Positions 14,529-23,294 of a stretch of DNA of 39,513 nt are shown in pieces (within the stretch, counting starts at the first letter, position 1; every line of letters begins with the position of its first letter). The translations under genes were made by a program, and so were the position numbers. The notes under the pieces were generated by a model. That model did no database searches and was not told the DNA's origin. It saw only the letters and a program-made list of their open reading frames with translations. Where the stretch lies: assembly GCF_905397285.1 (NCBI RefSeq), contig NZ_CAJPUX010000016.1, positions 1-39,513 on the forward strand, in the 5' to 3' direction. Origin of the DNA: Cupriavidus plantarum (GTDB lineage: Bacteria > Pseudomonadota > Gammaproteobacteria > Burkholderiales > Burkholderiaceae).

Positions 14529-15760
14529 TGCAGGGCAGTACGGTGGACAGCCACCCGATGCATGGCAAGGCCGCGTCGCTCGTCATCCTGCTGGTCTCGC
14601 AGGTGGCGGCGATGGGCGTCTGGTTTTCGTCGAGCTCCGTCGTGGCGGTGATCAAGCACACCCACGCGATCGCGGCGTTCGACGAAGCCCTGCTCACGAG
14701 CGCCGTGCAGCTCGGCTTCGTCATCGGCACCATTGGCTCCGCGCTGTTGTCGCTGCCCGACCGCTATGACCTGCGCCGGCTGTTCACGGCGTCCGCGCTG
14801 ATCGCCGCACTGGCCACGGGTCTGCTGGCGTTTCTGCCGCCGACGGGCCCTGCCGTGGTGCTGCTGCGCTGCGTGACCGGCATGTGCATGGCTGGCGTCT
14901 ATCCAGTCGGCATGCGCCTCGCGGCGACATGGGCGCGTGGCGATCTCGGCCTGCTCATCGGCCTGCTCGTGGGGGCGCTGACGCTCGGCTCCGCCAGTCC
15001 TCATTTGCTGGCGGCAACAGGCGGGCTCGAATGGCGCACGATCTACGGCATCGCCGCGGGCTGCGCGGCGGCGGCCGCGATCCTGATCGCCTTCGCGGGG
15101 ATCGGTCCCAACATCCGCCGCGCCACGCGCATCGACGTCGCGAAGATGGCGCAGGCGTGGCGGCAGCCCTCGCTGCGGCTGGCGAATCTCGGGTACCTTG
15201 GACACATGTGGGAGCTCTACGCGATGTGGGCGTGGCTCGCGCTGTTCCTGCAACAGACCTTTACCGCGCGCGGCATGCCCGATGCGCGGCTGCAGGCGGA
15301 ATGGCTGACGTTCATCGTCATTGCGGCGGGCGCGGCCGGCGCATGGCTGGGCGGCTGGCTCGCGGACCGTGTGGGACGCACCGCGGTGACCATCGGCGCG
15401 ATGGCGACCAGCGCGTGCTGCGCGGCCGTGATGGGGTGGCTCGCGCAGGCGCCGATCGTGGTGGTCGTGATCGTCGCGCTGGTCTGGGGCGTCTCGGTGA
15501 TTGCGGACTCGGCGCAATTCTCGGCCAGCGTGACGGAGCTGGCCGATCCGACGTCCGTCGGCACGCTGCTGACGGCGCAGACCTGCGCGGGTTTTCTGCT
15601 GACGCTCGTCAGCATTCACCTCGTGCCCGACATCGTTGCCGTGCTGGGGTGGCGCGGCGGATTCGGGATGCTGGCGATCGGTCCCGCGCTGGGATGCCTC
15701 GCGATGTGGCGGCTGCGGAACCATCCCGATGCGGTCAAGCTCGCCGGCGGCAGGCGTTAG
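14525..15760 (+). CDS. MFS transporter of the monooxygenase operon
   Basis: A 411-residue integral membrane protein with about twelve hydrophobic helices. It contains an MFS motif-A-like segment GGWLADRVGRTAVTIG after the sixth or seventh helix, and LLRCVTGMCMAGVYPVGMRL in the N-terminal half. The start is ATG 14525 (or the next codon, 14528), overlapping the flavin reductase stop, so translation is coupled. It probably imports the substrate of the monooxygenase or exports a product. The stop codon lies in the loop of a hairpin shared with the convergent MFS gene. Confidence 0.87.
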   Translation: MMQGSTVDSHPMHGKAASLVILLVSQVAAMGVWFSSSSVVAVIKHTHAIAAFDEALLTSAVQLGFVIGTIGSALLSLPDRYDLRRLFTASALIAALATGLLAFLPPTGPAVVLLRCVTGMCMAGVYPVGMRLAATWARGDLGLLIGLLVGALTLGSASPHLLAATGGLEWRTIYGIAAGCAAAAAILIAFAGIGPNIRRATRIDVAKMAQAWRQPSLRLANLGYLGHMWELYAMWAWLALFLQQTFTARGMPDARLQAEWLTFIVIAAGAAGAWLGGWLADRVGRTAVTIGAMATSACCAAVMGWLAQAPIVVVVIVALVWGVSVIADSAQFSASVTELADPTSVGTLLTAQTCAGFLLTLVSIHLVPDIVAVLGWRGGFGMLAIGPALGCLAMWRLRNHPDAVKLAGGRR

Positions 15761-15768
15761 CCGCCGGC
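15743..15768. terminator. Bidirectional hairpin between two convergent MFS genes
   Basis: GCCGGCGG (15743-15750) and CCGCCGGC (15761-15768) form a perfect eight-base stem with a ten-base loop that includes the TAG stop of the + strand gene. The - strand gene ends at 15782. There is no T run, so Rho may be needed. Confidence 0.4.
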
Positions 15769-15781
15769 TCGCGGGAGCGCG

Positions 15782-17254
15782 TCAGGGCGCGGGAGCAAAG
15801 TCTTCCGCATCCACGTCGTAGTTGGCGGGTTCCCAGCGGATGGCCAGCAGCGACAACAGGCCGGCCAGCGGCGCCAGCGCGATGACCCAGAACACCTTCG
15901 TGCTCAGCGCGGCGGCAAGCACGGGGAACAGGAACAGCGAGACCGTCGAGCTTGCACGCATCAGCGTCTGGTTGAGGCCCACGCCAACGCCACGCAGGGA
16001 GGTCGGATAGCTCAGCGACGCGTACGTCATCGTGTGTGCCCCGGGACCGAAACCCTGGCCCAGCAGGAACACCGCCAGGCAGCCGATTGCCGCGACGACC
16101 TCGCCGCCGCCATGTGGCTTGCCGATGATGGCAAGGCCGATCAGCGCGGCCAGCTGGAATGCGTAGCCGACCGTGGTCAGCTTCCACGCGCCCGTCTTCG
16201 GCACGAGGTGCACGCCGATCAGGCCGCCGACGAACGCGAACAGCAGGTTCAGCGCGAGCGAGACGAGAATGGTCGTCAGCATCGACTGCGCGAGGAAGCT
16301 GGCGATGATGACGGGCAGGCCGAAGGCCACGGCGTTGTAGGCGAACGAGGAGGCAATCGACATGATCGTGGCCAGTGCCGTGCGGCGCGCATAGACGCCC
16401 TTGAGCAGCACCGCGTAATTGCTCCACGAAGCCTTGCGCTTGGCCGGCGTGGCGACCGCGTCAGGCGCGACTGTGGCATCGATGCCGTAAGAACGCTTGA
16501 GGATCGCGGCCGCGCCCTTCAGGTCGCCCTGGTTGGCGGCCCACACCGGAGATTCGCTCATATAGCGGCTGCGCACGGCGATGATGACGAGCGCGGGCAC
16601 CGCGCCGAAGCCGAGGATGATGCGCCAGAGGAGGCCGCCGTGGCCTTCCGGCAGCGCCGCGTAGCAGAGCAGCACCAGCAGATAGGACACGCAGATGGCC
16701 GCGTACCACGTGGGGCACCACATGGCCACGCGCGCGGCCTTGTTGCCCTTGCCCTGCAGTTTCGAGAATTCCGCCAGGAACGCCATGGCCACGGGCAGGT
16801 CGATGCCGACCCCTAGGCCCATCACGAAACGGGCGCCGGCCAGCACGTATTCGTTGGGCGCCAGCGCGCACGCGATCGCGGCGACCACGAAGAACAGCAT
16901 GTCGGCCATGAACACGCGGTAGCGGCCGATGCGGTCGGTGAAATAGCCCCCGAGGAACGCGCCGACGATCGCCCCAAACGTGATGGCCGAGGCCACCATG
17001 CCGGTGCCGGCGGGCGTCAGGTTGAATTCCCTGGCGACGTCCTTGAGGCCGAAGGCCAGCGCGCCGAGGTCATAGGCATCGAGGAACACGCCACCCAGCG
17101 CGATGGCGACGACCATGCGGGCATTGCTGACTTTCGCACCGCCCTCGTTGACGAGCCGCGCCACGTCTGCGGCGGAACGGATGGTGGCCTTGTTGCTGGA
17201 AGGTGCGGCCGCACTGGGGGCGGTGCCCGAGGAGAGGGCGAGGTCGACTGACAT
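15782..17254 (-). CDS. MFS transporter (metabolite:H+ symporter type)
   Basis: A 490-residue protein with a cytoplasmic N-terminus of about 45 residues and some twelve membrane helices. MFS motif A is clear in GGYFTDRIGRYRVF, and GARFVMGLGVGIDLPVAMAFLAE resembles the sugar- and aromatic-acid-porter branch. A large central loop (about 225-275) contains the RYMSESPVW segment seen in sugar porter relatives. The frame is open to 17359, but ATG 17254 gives a sensible N-terminus; no strong ribosome site precedes it. The substrate is unknown. It is transcribed alone, away from the DUF4153 gene. Confidence 0.85.
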   Translation of the reverse strand: MSVDLALSSGTAPSAAAPSSNKATIRSAADVARLVNEGGAKVSNARMVVAIALGGVFLDAYDLGALAFGLKDVAREFNLTPAGTGMVASAITFGAIVGAFLGGYFTDRIGRYRVFMADMLFFVVAAIACALAPNEYVLAGARFVMGLGVGIDLPVAMAFLAEFSKLQGKGNKAARVAMWCPTWYAAICVSYLLVLLCYAALPEGHGGLLWRIILGFGAVPALVIIAVRSRYMSESPVWAANQGDLKGAAAILKRSYGIDATVAPDAVATPAKRKASWSNYAVLLKGVYARRTALATIMSIASSFAYNAVAFGLPVIIASFLAQSMLTTILVSLALNLLFAFVGGLIGVHLVPKTGAWKLTTVGYAFQLAALIGLAIIGKPHGGGEVVAAIGCLAVFLLGQGFGPGAHTMTYASLSYPTSLRGVGVGLNQTLMRASSTVSLFLFPVLAAALSTKVFWVIALAPLAGLLSLLAIRWEPANYDVDAEDFAPAP

Positions 17255-17471
17255 TGTGATTTCGGGGGGAACGGAATGAGGTGCCCCGGGGCGCATTCCA
17301 TGGCGGAATTCCCCCGATAGCGAAGGGCCGCATACTACGCAGACATGCCGCCACGGCAAAATGTTTTGTTGTTATATGTTTATCGCGGATAGCCATTTAG
17401 CCTTTGCCGTAAAGTGATCTGAATTATCATGGCGTGGCATTTCCGACAGATATCGAATAACAGGAAAGTCC
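17255..17471. promoter_or_regulatory. Divergent AT-rich promoter region
   Basis: This 217-base gap separates the - strand MFS gene from the + strand DUF4153 gene. The part from about 17355 to 17460 is markedly AT-rich for this genome and probably holds both promoters. I could not assign a clear -35/-10 pair. Confidence 0.35.
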
Positions 17472-19325
17472 ATGCACATGATGATGGCGGGCGCGGCCAC
17501 CAGGGAGGCAAGACAGCGAGAGCGGGCATTGTTTATGGGGCGCGTGCTGGTCGGCGCCGGACAAGGCATTTTGCTGTACTCGCTTTACCGCGCCGCGCAG
17601 GATCATTCCACGCTCGCGCGCGACGATGTATTCGCGCCCATGCTGCTCGCGGCGCTGATGATCCCGCCCGTCGCGATTCTCGGCTTCTCGCAACTGCGCG
17701 CGCCGCGGCTCGTGTTCTGGTGCGTGCTGCTGGCCGCCGTGGTGGCGATGCTCGGTTACCACGACGCCTGGCGCCATATAGATCCCGCCGGGATCGAACT
17801 GGCCCGCGCGCGTTATCCGTCGATGCACGTGGCGTTCGTCGCGGCGGCGATCATGTTCATTGCCTATGCGATCGTCGTGGCCGCCGATACGGCCGGCACG
17901 TATCTGGCGCCTTATCCCGCATATTTCCGGATTGGCTGGAAAGTCGGAATTCAGGGCCATCTCGCGGCATTATTCGCGGCGGTGCTGTATCTCGTGCTGT
18001 GGATCGGCGCCGAATTGTTCGAATTGCTGGGCCTGCGCTTTCTGGAAACGCTGTTGCGGCAGGCGTGGTTCAACATTCCCGTGCTGACGATGGCGTTCGC
18101 GGCGGGTTTGCATATTACCGACGTGCGCGACGAGTTCGTCCGTGGCGTGCGTACCCTCGTGCTGACGCTGCTGTCGTGGGTATTGCCGCTGCTCGTGGCG
18201 CTGTTGCTGGGCTTTCTGGTGACGCTGGCGGTCAAGGGGCTCGCGCCGCTCTGGGCGACACGATCGGCGGCATTGCTGCTGCTCGGCGCGGCGGCGCTGC
18301 TCGTGGTGCTCATCAATGCCGTCTACAAGAGCGGTCTCGCGGAGGGGCCCGTGCCGCGCGTGCTGCGGCTTGCGATGGCCGCCGCGTGCCTGATCCTCGT
18401 GCCGCTGGTCGTCATTGCGGGTTATGCGCTATTCCTTCGCATCCAGCAGTACGGCCTGACCGAACGTCGCGTCTTGACCGCCGCGGCACTGCTGCTCGCC
18501 GCCTGCTACGCGGCCGGCTATGCGCGGGCCGCGCTCGAGCGCAACGCCGGGATGCTGCGCATCGCCTCGACCAATGTGCTGACGGCATGCCTGACGGTCG
18601 TGGTGCTCGTGGCGCTGTACACACCCCTCGCGGATCCCGCGCGGCTGTCCGTCTTGAGCCAGGTGGCGCGTCTGGAGGACGGCCGCATCCCGCCAGACAA
18701 GTTCGACTTCCACTACCTGAAGGCCCATGCGGGACGCTACGGGCGCGAGGCCCTGACCCGGCTGCTGGCACAGCCGCGCGGCGCGAACGCCGAAGCGATC
18801 CGGCAGTACGCGGCCAACGCAAACCGTTCGCCCGCCTCCAGCGAGCTGCCCGATGCGAAGGCGATCGCCAGCCTGATCGATCAGCGCACGCCGGACCGGC
18901 CTGTGCCCCCGTCGTTCTTCACCAATGCCTGGGGCGACGCCGCGGCGCGGCAGTGGCTGCCGGGCTGCCTGATGGCCCGGACACGGCGTTGCGATGCGTT
19001 TGTGGTCGACTTTCTTCCGGGGCACGGCGGCAACGTCGTGCTGATGGAAGCGAACCGTCAGGACGCGCACGTCTTTGCGCAGGACGACGATGGCGTCTGG
19101 CGCCGTGCCGCGCGGTTCCAGGTGCGCGCGGAATGCGCCGATGCCGTGCGCGAGAGCATGGCGCGTGGGACATACGCGCAGACGCCCCAGCCGCTGCCGC
19201 AGATCGACATGGGCGATCAGGTGGTGCGGCTGATGCCGGCTGACTCCGGCCCGCCACCGTGCCGCATACCTTCGCCGCGGCCTTCGGCACTGCCTGATGC
19301 CACGCCGGCGTCCGCTGGCGGATAA
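17472..19325 (+). CDS. DUF4153 family integral membrane protein
   Basis: A 617-residue protein whose first two thirds form about ten to twelve membrane helices, followed by a soluble C-terminal domain from about residue 405. The sequence agrees with the DUF4153 family as I remember it, including LHITDVRDEFVRGVRTLVL and the YGLTERRVL turn. Function is not established for the family. The C-terminal domain has two cysteine-containing segments and a proline-rich tail; it may lie in the periplasm. ATG 17472 has AGGA six bases upstream. The SDR gene begins 33 bases after the stop and may be co-transcribed, although GATAAT overlaps the stop codon and could be a separate -10 box. Confidence 0.82.
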   Translation: MHMMMAGAATREARQRERALFMGRVLVGAGQGILLYSLYRAAQDHSTLARDDVFAPMLLAALMIPPVAILGFSQLRAPRLVFWCVLLAAVVAMLGYHDAWRHIDPAGIELARARYPSMHVAFVAAAIMFIAYAIVVAADTAGTYLAPYPAYFRIGWKVGIQGHLAALFAAVLYLVLWIGAELFELLGLRFLETLLRQAWFNIPVLTMAFAAGLHITDVRDEFVRGVRTLVLTLLSWVLPLLVALLLGFLVTLAVKGLAPLWATRSAALLLLGAAALLVVLINAVYKSGLAEGPVPRVLRLAMAAACLILVPLVVIAGYALFLRIQQYGLTERRVLTAAALLLAACYAAGYARAALERNAGMLRIASTNVLTACLTVVVLVALYTPLADPARLSVLSQVARLEDGRIPPDKFDFHYLKAHAGRYGREALTRLLAQPRGANAEAIRQYAANANRSPASSELPDAKAIASLIDQRTPDRPVPPSFFTNAWGDAAARQWLPGCLMARTRRCDAFVVDFLPGHGGNVVLMEANRQDAHVFAQDDDGVWRRAARFQVRAECADAVRESMARGTYAQTPQPLPQIDMGDQVVRLMPADSGPPPCRIPSPRPSALPDATPASAGG

Positions 19326-19357
19326 TCGAACTTTGCAGACCAACAGGAGACATCGGC

Positions 19358-20116
19358 ATGACGCAGGCAGGGAAGGTAGCACTGGTCACGGGCGCGGCCC
19401 GTGGTATCGGCAGGGCGACGGCGCTGGCGCTGCTCGAGGCAGGCTATCGCGTGGTCCTGGCAGGACGCACCGCGGAGACGGTCGAGGCCGTCGCGGCGGA
19501 AGCCCGCGCAACGGGTCATGATGCGCTGGCCGTGCAATGCGACGTCGCCGACGAGGCGTCCGTGGACCGTCTGTTCCAACGCATTCGGGATACATACGGG
19601 CGTCTGGACCTGCTGTTCAACAATGCAGGCATCAACGCGCCGGGCGTCCCCATCGACGAGCTCAGCGTCGCGCAATGGAAAGCCGTGGTCGATATCAACC
19701 TGACCGGTTCGTTCCTGTGCGCGCGCGCTGCCTTCGCGCTGATGAAATCGCAGGACCCGCGTGGCGGCCGCATTATCAACAACGGGTCGATTTCCGCGCA
19801 TGCGCCGCGCCCCAACACGGCTCCGTACACGTCCACCAAGCATGCCATCACGGGCCTGACCAAGTCGCTGTCGCTCGACGGGCGCGCCTATGACATCGCT
19901 TGCGGCCAGATCGATATCGGCAATGCGGGCACCGACCTCGCATCGCGCATGGCGCGCGGTGTGCCGCAGGCCAACGGCGAGATCCGACCCGAGCCGCTGA
20001 TGGACGTCCAGCATGTGGCCAACGCCGTCGTGCACATGGCCAGCCTGCCGCTCGAGACCAACGTGCAGTTCATGACCGTGATGGCCACGAAGATGCCCTT
20101 TGTTGGAAGAGGATAG
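19358..20116 (+). CDS. Short-chain dehydrogenase/reductase
   Basis: A 252-residue classical SDR. The cofactor-binding motif TGAARGIG is at residues 11-18, the NNAG motif follows the DLLF strand, and the catalytic Ser is in NNGSISAHAP with YTSTK giving the Tyr-xxx-Lys pair. R15 and the R of AGRT suggest possible NADP preference. An AGGAGA ribosome site (19345-19350) stands seven bases before the ATG. The substrate is unknown and the neighbours give no strong hint. Confidence 0.92.
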   Translation: MTQAGKVALVTGAARGIGRATALALLEAGYRVVLAGRTAETVEAVAAEARATGHDALAVQCDVADEASVDRLFQRIRDTYGRLDLLFNNAGINAPGVPIDELSVAQWKAVVDINLTGSFLCARAAFALMKSQDPRGGRIINNGSISAHAPRPNTAPYTSTKHAITGLTKSLSLDGRAYDIACGQIDIGNAGTDLASRMARGVPQANGEIRPEPLMDVQHVANAVVHMASLPLETNVQFMTVMATKMPFVGRG

Positions 20117-20132
20117 TTGGGCGAGGATAAGT

Positions 20133-20885
20133 TCAGCGCGGCCGGCCGATGAGCCGGTCGAGCAGATCGTCAAAGACCGGCACCGCCGCGAGCAGGAACA
20201 CGAGGGCCGCGAGCGGTACCGTGGCGACGAAGCCGATGTGTTTGAAGCCGAGCGCGCCGAGCACGCCGCCCAGAAAAAACATGGCCAGCAGCGCGCCCAG
20301 CAGCCGAAGCCGCGCGCGGTTGGCTATCACCTTCTCGCCGTGCGTGGCGACATTCCAGTAGAACAGCTTGCCGAGTTCGATCCCGAGATCGGTCACGATG
20401 CCGGTGACGTGCGTGGTCCGGATTTCCGCGCGCGAGACCTTGGTCACAAGCGCGTTCTGCAGACCCATGATGAAGCAGAGCACCGCCACCGTGGCGGGCA
20501 CGAACATCCAGCTGTGACCGACGAAGGCGTGCCCCAGCAGGCCGAAGCAAAGCAGCAGGAGCGACTCGAGCATCAGCGGCGCGGCAAACTCGCTGCGTAA
20601 CCGCTGGCGGCGCGCCCAGTTGACGAGCACGGCGCAGGCGGAGGCGCCGATCAGGAAGCACAACACGGCGCCGATCCCCGCGGAGACCGCCACGAGCTCT
20701 CCTAACGCGAGCTCGTCCGCGATATGCGACACGATGCCGGTCATATGGGAGGTGTACTGCTGGACGGCCAGGAACCCACCGGCATTGGTGGCGCCCGCGA
20801 CGAAGGCCAGCAGCAGGCCTAGCTGCCGGTTGGTACTGGGCGAGCGTTCGCGGCCGGAAAGGCCGCGCAGGTAATGTATCGGCAT
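20133..20885 (-). CDS. YoaK family (DUF1275) membrane protein
   Basis: A 250-residue membrane protein with about six or seven helices. It has the DUF1275 signatures AFVAGATNAGGFLAVQQYTSHMTG near the N-terminus and FIMGLQNALVTKVS with RTTHVTGIVTDLGIELGK in the middle. The molecular function is unknown for the family. The preferred start is ATG 20885 because GAGGGG lies seven bases upstream; a TTG at 20891 is also in frame. It converges with the SDR gene with only 16 bases between the stops, and no clear terminator is visible. Confidence 0.88.
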   Translation of the reverse strand: MPIHYLRGLSGRERSPSTNRQLGLLLAFVAGATNAGGFLAVQQYTSHMTGIVSHIADELALGELVAVSAGIGAVLCFLIGASACAVLVNWARRQRLRSEFAAPLMLESLLLLCFGLLGHAFVGHSWMFVPATVAVLCFIMGLQNALVTKVSRAEIRTTHVTGIVTDLGIELGKLFYWNVATHGEKVIANRARLRLLGALLAMFFLGGVLGALGFKHIGFVATVPLAALVFLLAAVPVFDDLLDRLIGRPR

Positions 20886-20954
20886 GACCAACCCCTCAAG
20901 TCGGCGGAACGATGCACGATGGCACTTTTACGGGGTTGTGTAAAGGCGGGGGTG

Positions 20955-21488
20955 TCAGTGCATGGGGCCCAGCTGGGCGCCGCCGCGGCCGGCCATGAAT
21001 GCCGCCGCGTCCGCGGCCGTCATGCCGCGGCTGTCGCGCGCGTCGGGGTTGGCGCCGTGGGCGATCAGCAGCTCCACGATTTCGGTGCGGTTGAACATCG
21101 CCGCCGTCATCAGGGCCGTGCGGCCGTCGGGCGAAGCGCCCTCGACGTCGGCGCCATGGGTCAGCAGCAGTTCGACGATCTCCCGGAAGCCCTTGAAGGC
21201 CGCGCCCGCCAACGGTGTCTGACCGGCCTCGTTGCGCAGGTCGGGATTGGCGCCATGCGCCAGCAGCGCGCGCACGGCATCCGCATGCCCGTAGTAGCTC
21301 GCCAGCATCAGCAGGCTGTCACCTTTCTCGTTGCGCAGGTTCGGGGGCAGGCCACGCTCGATCAGCGCCGCGAGGCTGTCGCCGTCGCCGCTGCGGGCGA
21401 GGGTAAAGACTTCGCGCATCGCGTCGAGCATGCGTTCATCGTCCTGCTGCGTCGAGTCGTTGTGCATCGATTGCGGTGCGTCACTCAT
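20955..21488 (-). CDS. Ankyrin-repeat protein downstream of catalase (AnkB-like)
   Basis: A 177-residue protein built from about four ankyrin repeats between residues 45 and 170, with recurring units such as GDSLLMLASYYGHADAVRAL and GRTALMTAAMFNRTEIVELL followed by HGANPD. No signal peptide is evident, so it is probably cytoplasmic. In Pseudomonas aeruginosa an ankyrin protein, AnkB, lies downstream of katB and supports full catalase activity; this gene lies 64 bases downstream of a catalase on the same strand, so a similar role is likely. The gap contains an 11-base G tract (in the coding direction). A modest AGGA lies before ATG 21488. Confidence 0.9.
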   Translation of the reverse strand: MSDAPQSMHNDSTQQDDERMLDAMREVFTLARSGDGDSLAALIERGLPPNLRNEKGDSLLMLASYYGHADAVRALLAHGANPDLRNEAGQTPLAGAAFKGFREIVELLLTHGADVEGASPDGRTALMTAAMFNRTEIVELLIAHGANPDARDSRGMTAADAAAFMAGRGGAQLGPMH

Positions 21489-21509
21489 GATCGTTCATCC
21501 TGAAGGTTG

Positions 21510-21520
21510 CCCCCCCCCCC
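21510..21520 (-). repeat. Eleven-base homopolymeric C/G tract upstream of the ankyrin gene
   Basis: An uninterrupted run of eleven C on the + strand (G in the direction of transcription) lies between the catalase stop and the ankyrin start, about 22 bases before the ATG. Next to it is CCCCGTCGGGG, so the run can fold onto the preceding C-rich stretch. Such tracts are prone to slippage. Confidence 0.8.
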
Positions 21521-21552
21521 GACGGGGAGGGGGAGGGGCATCGCGCTAGCGC

Positions 21553-23001
21553 TTACTTTTTGGCGTCGAACGCCTCGATCGCCGCGGCCACGCCGGCCCC
21601 GTACGCCGGATCCGCCTGCGTGCAGTGCTTGATGTGCAGGTCCTTGATCGGACGCGACACACCCGCCATGGCGCGCGCGGTGTTCTCGAACAGGCGCTGC
21701 TGGGCGTCGGCCGGCATCAGGCGGAACAGATCGCCGGCCTGCGAGAAGTAGTCGTCGTCCACGCGGTGGTTCCAGTGGTCGGCGGCGCCTTCCAGCGACA
21801 GCGGCGGCTCGCGGTAGTCGGGCTGCTCCTGCCATTCGCCGCGCGTGTTCGGCTCGTAGCCGATGCGGCTGCCGAAGTTGCCATCGACGCGCATCACGCC
21901 GTCGCGGTGGTAGAAGTTGACGTTCTTCGCCGCGCGCGGGGCGTTGACCGGAATCTGGAAGTGATTGACGGTCAGGCGATAGCGCGCCGCATCGCCGTAC
22001 GAGAACAGACGGCCCTGCAGCATCTTGTCCGGCGAGAAGCCGATGCCCGGCACGATCGTCGAAGGTGCGAACGCGGCCTGCTCGACGTCCGCGAAGAAGT
22101 TGTCCGGATTGCGATTCAGTTCCATCACGCCGACTTCGATCAGCGGATAGTCCTTGTGCGGCCAGACCTTCGTCAGATCGAACGGGTTGATGCGATACGA
22201 ACCCGCTTCCTTCTCCGGCATGATCTGCACGAACAGCTTCCAGCGCGGGAACTCGCCGCGTTCGATAGCTTCGTACAGGTCGCGCTGGTTCGACTCGCGG
22301 TCACGGCCCACCACCTCGGCGGCTTCCGCGTCGGTCAGGTTCTCGACGCCCTGCTGCGACACGAAGTGGAACTTCACCCAGAAGCGCTCCTGCTGGGCGC
22401 TGATGAAGCTATACGTGTGGCTGCCGAAGCCGTGCATATGGCGGAAGGAGCGCGGAATGCCGCGGTCGCCCATCACGTAGGTCACCTGATGGAACGACTC
22501 CGGCGACTGCGTCCACCAGTCCCAGTTGCTCTCGGCGCTGCGCAGGCCCGTACGCGGGTCGCGCTTCACCACGTGGTTCAGGTCGGGGAACTTGAGCGGG
22601 TCCTTGATGAAGAACACGGGCGTGTTGTTGCCGACCAGATCCCAGTTGCCTTCCTCGGTGTAGAACTTGACCGCGAAGCCCCGGATGTCGCGTTCCGCAT
22701 CGGCTGCACCGCGCTCGCCGGCCACGCTCGAGAAGCGCACGAACAGCTCGGTCTTCTTGCCGACTTCCGAGAACAGCTTGGCGCGCGTGTATTTCGTGAT
22801 GTCGTGGGTCACGGTGAACGAGCCAAACGCACCGGCGCCCTTGGCGTGCATGCGGCGCTCGGGAATGACTTCGCGGTCGAAGTGCGCCATCTTTTCGAGG
22901 AACCAGACATCCTGCAGCAGCGCGGGGCCACGGGGGCCGGCGGTCTGAATGTTCTGGTTGTCGGGTACGGGTGCGCCGAAGGCGGTGGTCAATTTGCTCA
23001 T
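21553..23001 (-). CDS. katA: Monofunctional haem catalase, small-subunit type
   Basis: The enzyme converts hydrogen peroxide to water and oxygen. The 482-residue length is that of small-subunit catalases. Catalytic H52 lies in RRMHAKGAGAFG, the NTPVFFIKDPLKFPD segment carries the conserved Asn region, and the haem-ligating Tyr is in RLFSYGDAARYRL at about residue 335-340. AAGGA lies a few bases before ATG 23001. The ankyrin gene follows on the same strand. A palindrome at 23153-23176 sits about 48 bases upstream of a probable start site, where OxyR-type activators bind. The symbol katA is used for the clade; the exact local name may differ. Confidence 0.93.
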   Translation of the reverse strand: MSKLTTAFGAPVPDNQNIQTAGPRGPALLQDVWFLEKMAHFDREVIPERRMHAKGAGAFGSFTVTHDITKYTRAKLFSEVGKKTELFVRFSSVAGERGAADAERDIRGFAVKFYTEEGNWDLVGNNTPVFFIKDPLKFPDLNHVVKRDPRTGLRSAESNWDWWTQSPESFHQVTYVMGDRGIPRSFRHMHGFGSHTYSFISAQQERFWVKFHFVSQQGVENLTDAEAAEVVGRDRESNQRDLYEAIERGEFPRWKLFVQIMPEKEAGSYRINPFDLTKVWPHKDYPLIEVGVMELNRNPDNFFADVEQAAFAPSTIVPGIGFSPDKMLQGRLFSYGDAARYRLTVNHFQIPVNAPRAAKNVNFYHRDGVMRVDGNFGSRIGYEPNTRGEWQEQPDYREPPLSLEGAADHWNHRVDDDYFSQAGDLFRLMPADAQQRLFENTARAMAGVSRPIKDLHIKHCTQADPAYGAGVAAAIEAFDAKK

Positions 23002-23123
23002 GACGATTCCTTGATGCGGGCTGGCATGCCATCCATGAGCATGCCTTGTCGTTGTGGGACACCGCGGAGGGTCGCCCCGCGGCGGGTTCCGGGACCCCTG
23101 CGTTCCCGGTGATGTTCGAATGC

Positions 23124-23176
23124 ACTATGGCAGATGCCTGCCTTTGCGTCATATCGAATTGTTCAATTGTTTCGAT
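23124..23176 (-). promoter_or_regulatory. Candidate catalase promoter with activator-type palindrome
   Basis: On the - strand CATAGT (23124-23129) is a plausible -10 box with no good -35 partner. Upstream, an inverted repeat with outer arms ATCGAA/TTCGAT (23153-23158 and 23171-23176) and an inner AATTG-TT-CAATT (23157-23168) is centred near -48. A weak -35 with an activator site at this distance is typical of peroxide-induced OxyR promoters, but the sequence is not a clean ATAG-N7-CTAT match. Confidence 0.4.
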
Positions 23177-23294
23177 AGCCGCGCCCGGCGTCTTTCAGCA
23201 ATCCGCTATTTCACGTTGGCGTTTCGAATTTGCACGGTGGCATGGGCGCAACATCGGACACGATTGTCAGGCGGATGGCCGATAGAATGTCGGC

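Noticed and set aside
17429..19243. A 604-codon + strand frame overlapping the DUF4153 gene
   Set aside because: It is Arg/Gly-rich without membrane pattern or motifs, while the other frame gives clean membrane helices and has the ribosome site.
23002..23294. A small gene in the gap upstream of catalase
   Set aside because: Short open frames exist but lack ribosome sites and coding bias; the region is better explained as two promoters.
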